In this document: piece after piece, positions 1-10,377 of the stretch | Position numbering within the stretch: position 1 is the stretch's first letter | Layout of the letters: each line of letters begins with the position of its first letter | Source: Phragmites australis | Lineage: Eukaryota > Streptophyta > Magnoliopsida > Poales > Poaceae | Assembly: GCF_958298935.1 (NCBI RefSeq) | Contig: NC_084937.1 | Coordinates: 25,677,568 to 25,741,567 of the forward strand | Direction: 5' to 3' | DNA: 64,000 nucleotides | Notes under the pieces: generated by a model | What the model was told of the DNA's origin: nothing | Databases searched by the model: none | The model's input: the letters and a program-made list of their open reading frames with translations, nothing else | Position numbers and translations under genes: made by a program

Positions 1-574
1 ATTTGCCCCTGGAGAATATGCCTTCGATTTGTAAATACAAGGAATCGTCACGTATTTGCGCTACATACTTACTGCTCGCTAGAATTCAAAATTAGTATCG
101 TTTTGGGTATTAGTCAATTATTTTAAATTTTAACTATAAATTATTATTTTTTATTAAGTTTAAAAATTTAAAAATAACACGAGTAGATTTGTCTCGAAAA
201 ATATTTTCATAATAATATATTTTTACTATATTTTATTAATATATTAAAAAAAGTAGTAGTTAAAGTTGTATTTTAACCTAGAGGGAGTATAAGTTGGCAT
301 GTGTTTGGACAAAAGGTTTGTATTTGGCTCAAATCCAGACTGAATTCAAACTTGCCACTGAAATGTCCTAAATCGAAACAGGCCCTCATTATTTTCTCTC
401 ATTTCTTTTCCTTCTTTTATAACAGAAAATATATTTGTTTTAGGTCAACAGAACTGACCATCCCTGTCAAACATAACTCAAGGTAGGATCGAGAGAAGAA
501 GAATAGGACTCTTGATCTTTTTGGCTACCAAGTTCCAACTATTCTTGGGGAAACGGCACTCTGTTCACCTATAC
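1..574. other. AT-rich intergenic DNA, no gene seen
   Basis: The sequence is AT-rich with short open frames only. None has a recognisable domain or splice structure. The right end meets a segment duplicated from the NAC locus. Confidence 0.6.
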
Positions 575-1012
575 ATTTTCCGTGTCAAATCTGAACACAC
601 AAGAGGAGGAAAATATCTGATCCAGAACTATAGTATCTATGAGGCTGCAGGTAGCAGCATGCCCATCAAATTTCTGTCTTTTGACGCCACTTGAAGATCA
701 GAGACCTTTCCCGGAAGGTGAATCATGACAGTATAAGACAAATTCGTCAGTATTGGTTCTCCTACTAGTTGCTACCCCAGCCCTCATTGCAGGGCAGTGT
801 GCAGAAGATCTATTTCTACAAGGTCTGGGCAGCGTAAATATTATGAGGCATTGTGCAGAAATGTACCACAAAAAATGTGACAATCCACTTCTCCAATCGG
901 TAGCAACAGAGATATCTACAAGGACTTGATCTTCGATTTCGCAACCGTCCTCTTCACTGGTATTCGGTGGTATCATTATGCTATTGACAAAAACTGTCCT
1001 CCTCTTCACTGC
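575..1012. repeat. Duplicated copy of the NAC gene 3' flank
   Basis: This stretch matches about 14893-15345 in the same orientation. Both share 'gtgtcaaatctgaac', 'tgatccagaactatagtat', the 'caacatgcc/cagcatgcc...atcaaat' segment, 'ctaccccagccct' and a closing 'cttcactgctta'. The original lies just downstream of the membrane NAC gene (15626-18241). Several small indels separate the copies, so the duplication is not recent. Similarity stops near 1012, where an unrelated AT-rich sequence begins. Seen directly in the sequence; percent identity was not computed. Confidence 0.75.
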
Positions 1013-1239
1013 TTATTTTTTTTAGGAAAATAATTTCTGTTAAACTATAAACACAGCAGGATCGCTAGTCACCGGTGGTAAGACATCCACTGGAACCGAA
1101 TCGTGCCATAACATGATGGCATTCGGTTGAAAGTTTGAACCCACCCTCGCCAACTTTTTTTCCAATAAAAATAAGTTTTATTAATTTCAATCGTCATAAT
1201 AAGAAGATATAATTGTATAAGAGCTTGCTCTGGCCTATA

Positions 1240-2520
1240 TTGGTAGCATGTAGCATCTTGGTGTTAATGAAATTATAGGACAAAAGAAATTTGACAAGTC
1301 TAAGATCAGAGCTCCGTAAAGCTTGTTGCAACTTGGTTGCATCCATTTGAAAAATCACTCTACCCGTACCTGAATCGGTTGCAAAACGGATGGCCTGAAT
1401 ACATGCTCCCGCTTCCGCTTGGAGTGCACTTTTTCCGGTTTAGGGCCAGATTTTCTGGGTTAATTATTCTAGTTCAAATCAAAAATCTCATTATGAGGAG
1501 AATTGGATATTCCGGTATGACCGGAACTTATGATTGGAAACCAGAACTTCCGGTTCGAGTTGGATCCGAGATTTTAGAAAGAGATATAGTCGAATTTGAA
1601 TGAGAGTTTTGATAGATTCTAACTCAAAACAGGGCAAGACCACCCCTCCCTATAAATATAAAGGGTCATGACTGATTGAAGATGACCAACATCCAATCAA
1701 ATCAATTCAAATTAATTTTATCGCTCTTTTATCCGTTTTACACTAATTCGCTTTTCTAACCTACTATGCTTCTCGTTCTTGATCTCTACAGCCAAGGATA
1801 AGCCACCGATCATCTACGCTCTGACGGAGTCTCTCCCGAGATGGGTGACGATAAAGGATCAACAACACGGTGCCACGATGACGGTGTTGCCCACTGAGCA
1901 CTCAGACCGAAACTTCCAATCGGGAGGCCGAAACTTCTGTTTTTTCCAAGGGAGCTTTAGTTTGATTTGCACATGAGGTGCTCAGTATGTTTGGTGTGAC
2001 AACTTTTCGTAACAACACACTTTTTGGCTACTTCACTGGGGATCAAAGTTTTTCGGCTATTTCTTGGCTGAATTCTAAAACCCTAGGCATGTCTACTTTG
2101 GAAATTGACAAAGATAACATCATCATGATATCCTACGATGAGTTGCCGGAAGAAAGTGTGTATGGCAATTGAAGCCGACTTGGAAAAGAGTTGGCAACAA
2201 TTGCTCTTGTGCTATATGAAGACTCGATAAGGTGTGTTCAAGAAAGAAGAATCTCCATCGCCCACTAATCAAACCCTTAAGGTACCGACCAATGTAAGTG
2301 TTCAACCCTCTCTCTCGCATGAAGAAGTTGTTAATATGATTAATCAATCTGTTGGTGCAACCATGACTAATAGTGTTCAAAAGATGGTTGATGATACATT
2401 AGCTGAAAAGATTCGACCTTTAATTTTATTAATTCATGAGGAACAAAATTTGAAGAAACCTCTTGCTAGTAATGTTAGTGATCCAATTCTTCCTACTGTT
2501 GTTAATACATGACCTAGCGT
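1240..2520 (+). mobile_element. Probable LTR-retroelement remnant
   Basis: A TATA-like run (tataaatataaag, about 1652) is followed by leader-like sequence. Broken frames on the plus strand then read as a low-complexity Ser/Pro/Gln-rich protein (about 1978-2172 and 2234-2512) with stops between them. The layout resembles the leader and N-terminal gag region of grass retroelements. No LTR pair, primer-binding site or protease/RT motif was found, so the class is an inference. It lies between two blocks copied from the NAC locus and may be the insertion that broke that copy. Confidence 0.3.
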
Positions 2521-2564
2521 TTCTTATGCGTATTTGAGTAATCCTCATGATGGCCGAACTAGTG

Positions 2565-2788
2565 GAAGCTCCCATAACCTTAGGCTTGGTGCCATCGTCA
2601 CTAAGCAAACCCTGACCTCCCATGCTGAAGCTGACTTTGGGACGAAGCAGGCGTCGAGAAATCTAATTGTGCTTCACCGTGCTCCTCCTGATCATTTCCA
2701 ATTTGGGACATCAAGATCACCAATAGGAAGCTCACGGTCAATATGCTCCTTGAATGTAGCAACACAATTAGTGGTGGTAGGAACATGA
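2565..2788 (-). pseudogene. NAC transcription factor exon fragment (truncated duplicate)
   Basis: The minus strand reads as a decayed piece of exon 2 of the NAC gene at 15626-18241. It matches about 17346-17581: 'SQIGNDQE', '[11 protein letters not shown]' and 'QLQH' are kept, followed after a frame break by 'GQGLLSDD'. This is the first of the three acidic repeats in the activation region of the parent. The NAC DNA-binding domain, the C-terminal exons and the membrane anchor are absent. Frameshifts prevent a continuous reading frame. It is in the same orientation and order as the 575-1012 block, so both probably came from one duplicated NAC locus. Confidence 0.8.
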
Positions 2789-2789
2789 T

Positions 2790-3237
2790 ATGTAGTGGTT
2801 TTCTACAGGTGATGTTGTCGTCCCTACATTTCCTCTGCAAACAGCGAGCATTCTACAACTTGGAAGAGTTCTATGGCAATACCACACCCATCGAACTCCC
2901 ATTTGACACCCAGTAGCAGTGACTGTTATTTAAATATGCACCAGGAAAGTTACAATCAAGCCAAGTGACCACTTGCTCCACTATGAAATGAGGTTTTTGG
3001 TGAAGCTGAGCAACATTGTATGACCCAAGTCCTGACAACAATCTTATGAGGAGAGTTGCCCAGCCCAGTGAAAGATAGCCTGGCCACTGCTCTCTCGTGA
3101 AGTAAAAAAGTGGCACCTTGAATCCTCGATGCAGGAATTCTCCTTATCTTTTGTTAGGTTGTGAACCATCTGTATGGACTATCACGTATTGTTAGTAGAA
3201 AGAGGAATAACAGCTAAAACGAGAAGATTGTCAGATT
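2790..3237. other. Unassigned sequence between NAC fragment and MULE
   Basis: A minus-strand open frame of 81 codons (2871-3116) contains a Trp/Cys-rich stretch, but no family was recognised. There is no splice context, so it is not called a gene. Confidence 0.4.
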
Positions 3238-3246
3238 CTAATTGTA

Positions 3247-3380
3247 GGGAAAATTAGATTTTTGCCACTATTATGTTGGTGTTTTGAACAATTTCCACCT
3301 AATTTTTTCTTCGATCTTATACCACTAGAATGCATTTTCTGTTCAGAGATTTGCCATTTCAGTCTTTTCGACCCATTTCA
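3247..3380 (+). repeat. MULE left terminal inverted repeat
   Basis: It starts 'gggaaaattagatttttgcc' and pairs with the inverted right end. The left TIR contains the 'cttcgatcttataccactag' block found in both ends. The plus-strand zinc-finger gene begins shortly inside it, so the TIR may have served as its promoter, as TIRs do in MuDR. Confidence 0.85.
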
Positions 3381-3551
3381 ATTCATTTTTGATTGTTTGG
3401 GCGACATGAAATGACCATTTTGTTCCTTGCTCTATTTCTCCTTCTATTTCCCTATAAAATTGCATGCATCCTCTCCAGTAACGACCCCCTCCCCCCAATC
3501 TATTTCCCCACTCTCCCTATCCTCTCACACTCGGTAAAATCGAAGGCAGTG

Positions 3552-4117
3552 ATGTCACTAGGGTCAGCTCAAGCCAATTCTTCGGCCAGCTCGGGCCGAA
3601 GGGGGGGGGGCACATCATTATCAACGGGTTGCCGCTAATCGACTGCCCAAGATGCAATTTGGGGAAGATCTTGGAGCTAACCTTGAGGACATATCAGAAT
3701 CCTGATAAGTGCTTTGCCAAATGCCCTAGGAAACAACCAAATGTGAGTTGATGATTTGAAAATGTGTGTGCTTCTGGTTTGGTTTTGGCTTCTGTATGAT
3801 GATTTAGGGGTTATGCTTCATATGTTCAAGGTGGATGCACATTCTTCATGTGGTTGGATGATTACTGTGATTACCTTGTGAGCAATGACATTGTTAGAGT
3901 GGAGGCCAGCATCACCGTGTCAATCCTGGAGCTAAAGCAGCAAGTAGAAGGCCTGAAGAATGCTCTTGGTGAAGTGAACTCCAAGTTGGTGCTTTCTACC
4001 TGTGCAATCCGAGAAGGTGAAGTGAAGTTGGATAGATTGATTGCAATTGGGTAGATTCTTGTGTTATCAGTTGTTGTTTTGGCTGTGTTTGTTGTGTTGA
4101 ATGTGTTTGTCAAGTAG
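3552..4117 (+). pseudogene. GRF-type zinc-finger protein, decayed, MULE-internal
   Basis: This is a short zinc-finger protein of the zf-GRF type. The likely start at 3552 gives a Ser/Gly-rich N-terminus (…SSASSGRRGGGTSLSTG). A one-base frameshift near 3632 then leads into 'LPLIDCPRC' and 'CFAKCPRKQPN'. A probable intron (about 3747-3829) follows, then 'GGCTFFMWLDDYCDYLV', which contains the Gly/Phe/Trp core of GRF fingers. A coiled-coil segment follows (LELKQQVEGLKNALGEVNS, about 3929-3985). An in-frame TAG at 4052 interrupts the protein just before a hydrophobic tail 'LSVVVLAVFVVLNVF' that ends at 4117. The family is well known in grass genomes, often as unannotated repeat-borne genes. Here it sits inside the MULE ends and points toward the transposase. 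Function in the element is not known. Confidence 0.7.
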
Positions 4118-4129
4118 ACAATGTAATGC

Positions 4130-4580
4130 TTGTCAGTTGAATGTGCAATCCGAGAAGCTAAAGTGAAGTTGAATGTCAGTGTTTGTTGATTCTCAGTGTT
4201 TGTTGATTCTCAATGTTTGTTGAATGTCAATGTTTGTTGTATTGAACTGAAAAAAACTTTCATAACTGACTTGGTTAAATAGAAGTTTTGAAAGAAATGG
4301 TGCTACTAAAAGAAGAGAACTACCCTGAAACATAACTGACGGAAAATGGGGCTACTAAAAGAAAATGGTGCTTTCATAACTACCCTAAAACATAACTGAA
4401 GTTCTCAAACAAACTGAAAGAAAATGCTCGGCATAAACTGAAGTTCAAACACAACACAAATTACAACTGACACAACTCACACTGACATAGTTCAGACATA
4501 ATTCATAACTGACATAGTTCAGACACAAAGTACAACTGACATTCCCATCACACTTTAATTGGACATAGTTCACACTTTAA
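4130..4580. repeat. Short repeats between the two converging MULE genes
   Basis: Degenerate tandem units based on 'gaatgtcagtgtttgttg' occur at about 4170-4240. Loosely repeated 'cataactgacatagttcagaca' units occur at about 4440-4570. This is the 3' intergenic spacer of the MULE, with no open frame. Confidence 0.5.
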
Positions 4581-6646
4581 TTGGAGTAATCTTCTTCCTC
4601 CTTGTAGTCATCTTCCTGAGAGTTCTGCCTAAGGTGAAGTTGTAGGTGTTGCTGGAGTGGCTACCGCTGATGGATTGTTGGAGTTAGGAGAGTCAACACC
4701 AAACAACACAGCAAGTTTTATGAAAAATCAGAGGCAATGAGCTTAATTACTGAGATGCATTAAAACATCATGCAAAATTGAAAGAAAATGCTAGAATTTC
4801 ACCTCCTAGTCATCACTCCCGGGCTTTCAGTCACTAGTTCAGACACCTCGGCCATAGCTCTCTTTTTTAGAGTTGAAGTGCCCTTCGCTGCATTCTTCCT
4901 TGGATAGTATTTCCTGTGGTGCATAAAAAATAATACATAATTCAATTATAACTTACATGACAAGCAAAAATGGCTGAAATGAACTTGACTTTTTTTTTAT
5001 TCAATTGGATGGACATCCTGCCTGTCTATGCCCTATTAGTCCACATTTCTTGCACTTGTCAGGATTCCTCTTTCTTGTACCAATTCCACTTTCCATTTAG
5101 GGCAGTAGAGTCTATGCTAATATAGGGTCTACAACCATGCACAAATCCATCAATGCATGGCCTAAAAGCACAAAAGAATATGTTAAAATACACCTTGCCA
5201 TCAACTATCTCAGTATCAATCTCTACAGCACTTCCAGGAGACCTCAATTCTACCCCAGCCTTAAAGTTGTATAACATCCTAAATCCCTCTTCACATATCC
5301 CACATAGATACTCAATGGCCTTCTCTTTCCCTCTCCACATTGTGTCATAAGCAATTGTGACATTGTGCCTATCTTGCAGCTCCTTCTGAAGTTCTTCAGC
5401 ACCCATATTAGGAGACTTCCTAAGAAAGCCACCCACCCATTAGAGGTCATTCTAGTTTTAATTCTGTTGGTGGAGGCACATTTATGGTCCTCAGGCGACA
5501 TTGTGACTAATTGTTTTTTATCTGCCATAAGGTGGCCAACAAGTGAAGTGTCCCGGGTCATCCCCGATGCTTAAAACTTTATTATACCAGTCCCTAAATC
5601 AATCTTTGGTAAACAAGTCTTACAACAGGTGATACCATAGTCATGCAACAAATGGAGAGGTGAAATAAATCCACTATCCTAATAATACATAAAGGATTCC
5701 CGCGATCAATTGCATAGTTACACGCCACCACCTAGGTGCGGACGTGACCAAGACTTAATCGTCAGTCTCACCTTCAGCGTCGGTGAAGTCCAAATCTTCT
5801 TGATATCATAAGGATGAGTACAAATGTACTCAACAAGTCTCAGCCCTTGCTCTACACCAAGGGTTATAAACACATGCATACAATATTGGTAAGGGTAAGG
5901 CTGTACGTCAAACATTTGCAAAAAAGTTAAGTTTACACATGCAAGGGTTGATTTTTATAAGGCCGGGTTTTTTAAAAACCATATTATCATTATTAAATGA
6001 AGGAGGGTTCCGACCACGGTGGAAGTCACTAGGGTCCAAGTTTTAATATTGCTGGACACCCCATCCACGGCAACCCACGACACACTGTCGGACCTATTCT
6101 CCAAAAACAGGCACACCTTACCCACTCACACTCCAACGAATACGCAAACAACCCATGCTAGTTGTTGTGACCGAATCATAGTTCGTCTGTGACCATGGGC
6201 ACGACTATTCAAATAGTTTTTACCTTTGCATAGGGATACACTTCACCCACAAGCTGAGTTTGGCAACTTACTACCGTCGTGGCAGTGTGACTCAACAAAG
6301 ACATTACCCACCACAACATCATCCCACTAGCCATCCATAGGAACTAACCAAGGGTTCTTGGCCTATAGTAGGCCTCCAACCGGGTCGACAACTCTGCACC
6401 TACTTGTACCTACTCCATGGTCTCCCATTTCACACCTGCCTCCAGACATCTATCAGACTAGCTTGTGGGGTTTACACTAAGCCATACCTCATACAGAGTC
6501 AAGTGGTTGTATGATGAATACTAGGTAAGATGTCACACCAACTCGGTCCTTAATCGAGTCAAGGCAAACATCTCTACACTAAGTCTGTCACACAGGCAGC
6601 ACTTAAACTCCCAAGGCATTCTCGATGAAAACCCTGATTTGCCCTA

Positions 6647-6741
6647 GCTCTAATATGCTCTCTGCTATTATCATTATAGCTCAAATATGCTCTCTGCTAT
6701 TATCATTATAGCTCTAATATGCTCTCTGTTATTATCATTAT
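6647..6741. repeat. 32-bp unit repeated three times
   Basis: Three nearly identical copies of a 32-bp unit (core 'atatgctctctgctattatc') follow head to tail inside the solo LTR. The units differ by one or two bases. Confidence 0.9.
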
Positions 6742-8160
6742 CTAGTACATCTTCCCATCCCAACAACTCACTCAACACCAAAGTACCGAGTTTCACACAT
6801 TTCGTAAAGCTAATTATGATTAAGCATGAAATGACAGTAAGGCACACAATCCTAAGCATACTAGTATCAAGGGATTCGTCTTAGCGTATTTGATATTGCC
6901 GTGACGGAATTCCTAGGGTTATCAAGGTTATATATGGAATGATAACAATCAAGTTAGCTAATCTACAATAGGACATAACTAGCTCAACAATTCAAATTAT
7001 GCCGATAAGTAATACATCATGTAATTATTTGGTGGAAGAAGTCTGCTACGAATTATGGTGAAAAAATTGGGTTCAATATGATCAATGAGGGAAACGGATT
7101 GAGACTTGCCTCCGCTAAAGTCCTCGAGAGGGTCTTGCTCGAAGTCTTGCACTCCCAGCTCCTCCTCCTCCTTTAATTCTCCGATCTCTAAAACACGGGC
7201 ACACAAGCAACACAAACACACAAATAAATATAAAAAGAATAAAAATTAATTTTAAATAAATATGAAACTGATGGAAAGAATATGATTTGAATTTAGATGA
7301 ATATCGATGAAAGAATCGTCAAAATCGAAGTTGAAACGAAGGAGATATGGGCTTAGGAAGTTGGCCGGCAAAATAAATTTAGAAAAAGAAAAGGGGAGAA
7401 TATTCCCTAGAATATTTTATGGAAATGGATTTTTTTAAAAAAATAGAAAAAGGTTACTGTTCTGTGGAATGGATTCCGGATTTGTGGAACGGAGGAACTC
7501 TAGCCTATGGTCTATGGTGAACCGGGGTGTGGACCAGATGACGTGACAACTGACTGGGTTAAAGGGGTGGGGCTAGTGATGAGGTGGTGCTGATGTAGCG
7601 CTGATGTGAATGACACATGTCACCACGAGAGCGGCGGTTGCTGGGGCAGCATTGGGATGGCAGTGCCGAGGCATCCGCGGTGAAGGCTCATCGGAGAGCT
7701 TGCCGTCGGTGGCTCCTGGCCTCGTATTAGACAGAGAGCAGTCCACGAGGGCCAGCACAGCACGCCAAAGCCGGTGGCGGGCACCTTGACGATAGACGGC
7801 AGCTGGGACAGTACCAGTCACATGCCAAAGCTAGGGAAGGTTGCGGCTGAAAGGTGAAACAAGTGGGAACGTGGTCTAGGTAGGGGTTTAGGGCGTTGAG
7901 AGCGTGCACAGGGTGTGAAGGAGGGTATTCCATGCTCGGCTTGGCTAGTGGGGCATCAAAGATGGTTGTTGACGGAGATGAAGGCTGGCAGTCATGGCGG
8001 CTTGGTGGTAGCTCAAGAGAGAGGGAAAGGGCTGAGCGGAGGGGCGAGGGAGGTGGAGAGTAGTACAGTGAAGCTCGCCGTGGGGTCCAATTGGCCAGTG
8101 GCAGCTCCAGGGAGTGGATTAATGGTGGCGGCCATCGGAGGGAAGATAGTGAGAGAGAGG

Positions 8161-8167
8161 GGGGGGG

Positions 8168-8215
<48 letters not shown>
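8161..8215. repeat. G-run plus (GA)n microsatellite
   Basis: About ten G are followed by more than twenty GA repeats. The tract lies inside the solo LTR and causes long artificial Arg/Glu and Leu/Ser open frames on both strands. Confidence 0.95.
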
Positions 8216-8219
<4 letters not shown>

Positions 8220-9731
8220 GCGTCGAAGCTTGCCTTAACATGCTTGGTGGGAGGTGGTGAGGAGCGGAGGAGCGAGAGGTGGGGCTTTATAGCATGGAAG
8301 AGGGTTGACAGTGCCAATGGTGGGGTTCAACAGTGGAGCTCCACGTGCGGTACGGCATGCGTGTTTTCTAACAATGACACAATGTTGGTAGTGTAGCATT
8401 GAGGACTTCGCGCAGCGCAGGGTGGGAAAGGTCGGGCTCGGCAGTCGAGGTGGTGGCGCTCTTTTTCTTCGTGCGCGTGTTCGTGCCGGCAGTGCTCTCG
8501 GGCATGGTCATCGTGTGTGGTGTCAGTGGAAGGGAAGCGGCAAAATAGTAGTGTGGACGATGACTTTGTTGGTAGTACGGTGCAACGGTGGCAGAGTTAG
8601 GCGAGCGGCATTGTCACGGCTCGACGGCGGGGTCCAATGGCTGCAACGCTCGGGCTCGGGCACGAGTGGTGGGGGCAAAAGGAAGAAGAAGGAAGGGGAG
8701 GGGTGACGGGCTGGCTGGGCCGAAGGGCCGAAGGGTGAGCTAGGTAGCGGGAAAGAAAAAAAAAGAAAGAGAGAGCAGGCTGAGGAGAAGGAGCCGGGCC
8801 AGATTGAGCCCAAGGAGGGGGAGAGAAGGGAAAAGGTTTTGAATTTATTTTCTAATCTTTGATTTCAAGTTTTGTTGGAATTTGGGATGTTACAACAAGT
8901 TTCCAAGGGCAACCTTCTTCCTTGCAGTGAACCATGTACCTAGTCTTTTCTGATTTCTCGGTTGCAAACTGAAATTCCTTGTTTATGGCAGGCTGTCTGA
9001 CAGCTAACCTAAACTCTTGCATTGAGGGGAATTTAGCACCTATTGCCATAACAGGATGCTCTCTATCATACACTACTTGGTTATCCTCTTGAATGTTGTC
9101 ATCTACTCAAAGTGTATCTCCATCTTTGCTACTTGGATCACTACCTAGAGTACTTGGTTCACTAGGTACACTACTAGGATCAGTAGCTACATTGCTACGA
9201 TCATCATCCGCAACCCCTGCAGTCCTCCTTTCCTCCTCATCCCTACCACACAACAACTCATATATAGCTTCGTCAGAGATTGGGTCATTCAATCCTTCCT
9301 CATCAATGATTTGATGATTTTGCATACTGCCCCAGTCTACTACTGCTGCCCCCTTCCAAATCTACTGCTAAAGACGCACCATTGCTACCTACAACGGTTT
9401 CAGACCCACGCATGTTGCCACCAGCACTACCAATCGAACAATGGTGGAAGCTACACTTAGGGTTCCAAAGAAAAGAGGGGGATACCAAGATTGGGAACTC
9501 AAATTGACCCAAAAACACGAGCAAATATGAGGAATACAAAAGGGACTACTCTAATCGGCGAAATGCTTGAGAGATCTAACCTTGGAGGCGCCGAATCCAC
9601 CGTCTGGGAGCTGGTCGCCATGCTTGTTGTTGGGGGAACAACTCAAGTCGAGGAGGGTTCAACGCTATGTTGACGGGATGCCCGACTGAATATAAATGAC
9701 CATTTGGGGCAAAACGGTAACGACACATTAA

Positions 9732-9868
9732 AAAATGAGCTAAAATGGGTCAAAATGGCGAATCTCCAAGCGAAAAATGCATTCTAGTGGTATAAGATCG
9801 AAGAAAAAAATTGGGTCGCAATTCTTCGAAACACCAACATAACCGTGGCAAAAAATCCAATTTCCCCC
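9732..9868 (-). repeat. MULE right terminal inverted repeat
   Basis: This is the inverted partner of 3247-3380. It ends in a run of C immediately before the 9-bp duplication CTAATTGTA. Confidence 0.85.
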
Positions 9869-9877
9869 CTAATTGTA

Positions 9878-10377
9878 TGGTATTACTGTTCTTGTCAACT
9901 ATGTTTAACATACATAACCCATGGCCATGTTGTTCATCATGTCAAATTGTCAATTCAGAAACTGTGTATGAGCTTGCTGTTATTTACGTTGTCTGATAGA
10001 CTCTGACGGTTCGCTATGTTCATCGCGTTTCCAAATTCGGATTTCAGAACCGTTAACAAAAGCTTTAGCTTTCCAGCTTGAAGTGTGGAACTGCACGCAC
10101 AAGGCAGTGTGGAACCGCAGCTTCAGCTTTGCCGCGGAGGAGAATGCACAGCCAGAGCCCCTGTCGTTCGCCGGCCGCCGGGTTGCGTTCACGATGTCGC
10201 AGACCGGCGGTGGCCACCTCCTGGGCGTGCTCTTGTGGCAGCACAGAGCACACGCTGTCCCCCCGTGACCATCATCGCCGTCAGCCTCCACGACCCCCGC
10301 TAGACTTCCTCACGGTGCTCGACGCGGCAGGGTTGGTGGCCGTGCGCACGCCCGCGTACACCACGACGCCGCCACCC
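9878..10377. other. GC-rich unassigned island
   Basis: The segment about 10070-10370 is strongly GC-rich, unlike its AT-rich surroundings, and is open in several frames on both strands. A plus-strand frame contains 'VWNRSFSFAAEENAQPEP', but no family was recognised. It may be a gene fragment cut by the hAT insertion that begins at 10378. Confidence 0.3.

Larger units (their letters stand above)
5544..8894 (-). mobile_element. Solo LTR, probable Tekay/Del Gypsy class, nested in MULE
   Basis: A 3351-bp block splits the MULE transposase after codons for 'CPWKLV'. It begins 'tgaagtgtcccgggtcatcc' and ends 'tttgggatgttaca', a TG…CA pair, and is flanked by the 5-bp duplication ACAAG at 5539-5543 and 8895-8899. 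On the minus strand it starts TGTAACATCCC, a start common in long Gypsy LTRs. It has no pol gene and no second LTR, so a solo LTR formed by unequal recombination is the simplest reading; a non-coding LARD-like element is the alternative. It carries a 32-bp triple repeat and a (GA)n tract. Boundaries are seen; the clade is inferred. Confidence 0.75.
4585..9540 (-). pseudogene. MULE transposase (mudrA-type), internally deleted and interrupted
   Basis: From right to left on the minus strand: an acidic N-terminal region (about 9325-9107), then the MuDR N-terminal domain (9073-8900: 'MAIGAKFPSMQEFRLAVRQ', 'YMVHCKEEGCPWKLV'). The 3351-bp LTR insertion follows. The gene resumes at 5538 with 'KCASTNRIKTRMTSNGWVA', then 'MGAEELQKELQ' and 'LRSPGSAVEIDTE', and reaches 'PYISIDSTALNGKWN', which holds the first acidic catalytic residue. 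Here the frame jumps to a zinc-knuckle segment (CKKCGLIGHRQAGC, about 5020-5065) and then to the acidic C-terminus ending DYKEEEDYSN near 4585. The rest of the DDE core and the SWIM region are missing. It cannot encode an active transposase. Confidence 0.85.
3247..9868. mobile_element. MULE (Mutator-like element), complete ends, 9-bp TSD
   Basis: Long terminal inverted repeats of about 130 bp can be read at 3247-3380 and, inverted, at 9732-9868. Both contain 'tcttataccactagaatgc', 'atgttggtgttt' and 'gacccattt'. The element is flanked by a perfect 9-bp target duplication, CTAATTGTA, at 3238-3246 and 9869-9877, as expected for Mutator transposition. Inside are a decayed mudrA-type transposase on the minus strand and a decayed GRF zinc-finger gene on the plus strand, converging. 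A 3351-bp LTR insertion (5544-8894) accounts for half of its length; without it the MULE is about 3.27 kb. The catalytic core is deleted, so it is non-autonomous. Confidence 0.9.

Noticed and set aside
7727..8317. Long Ser/Leu-rich and Arg/Glu-rich frames on both strands
   Set aside because: They are produced by the (GA)n microsatellite inside the solo LTR. No domain and no splice context.
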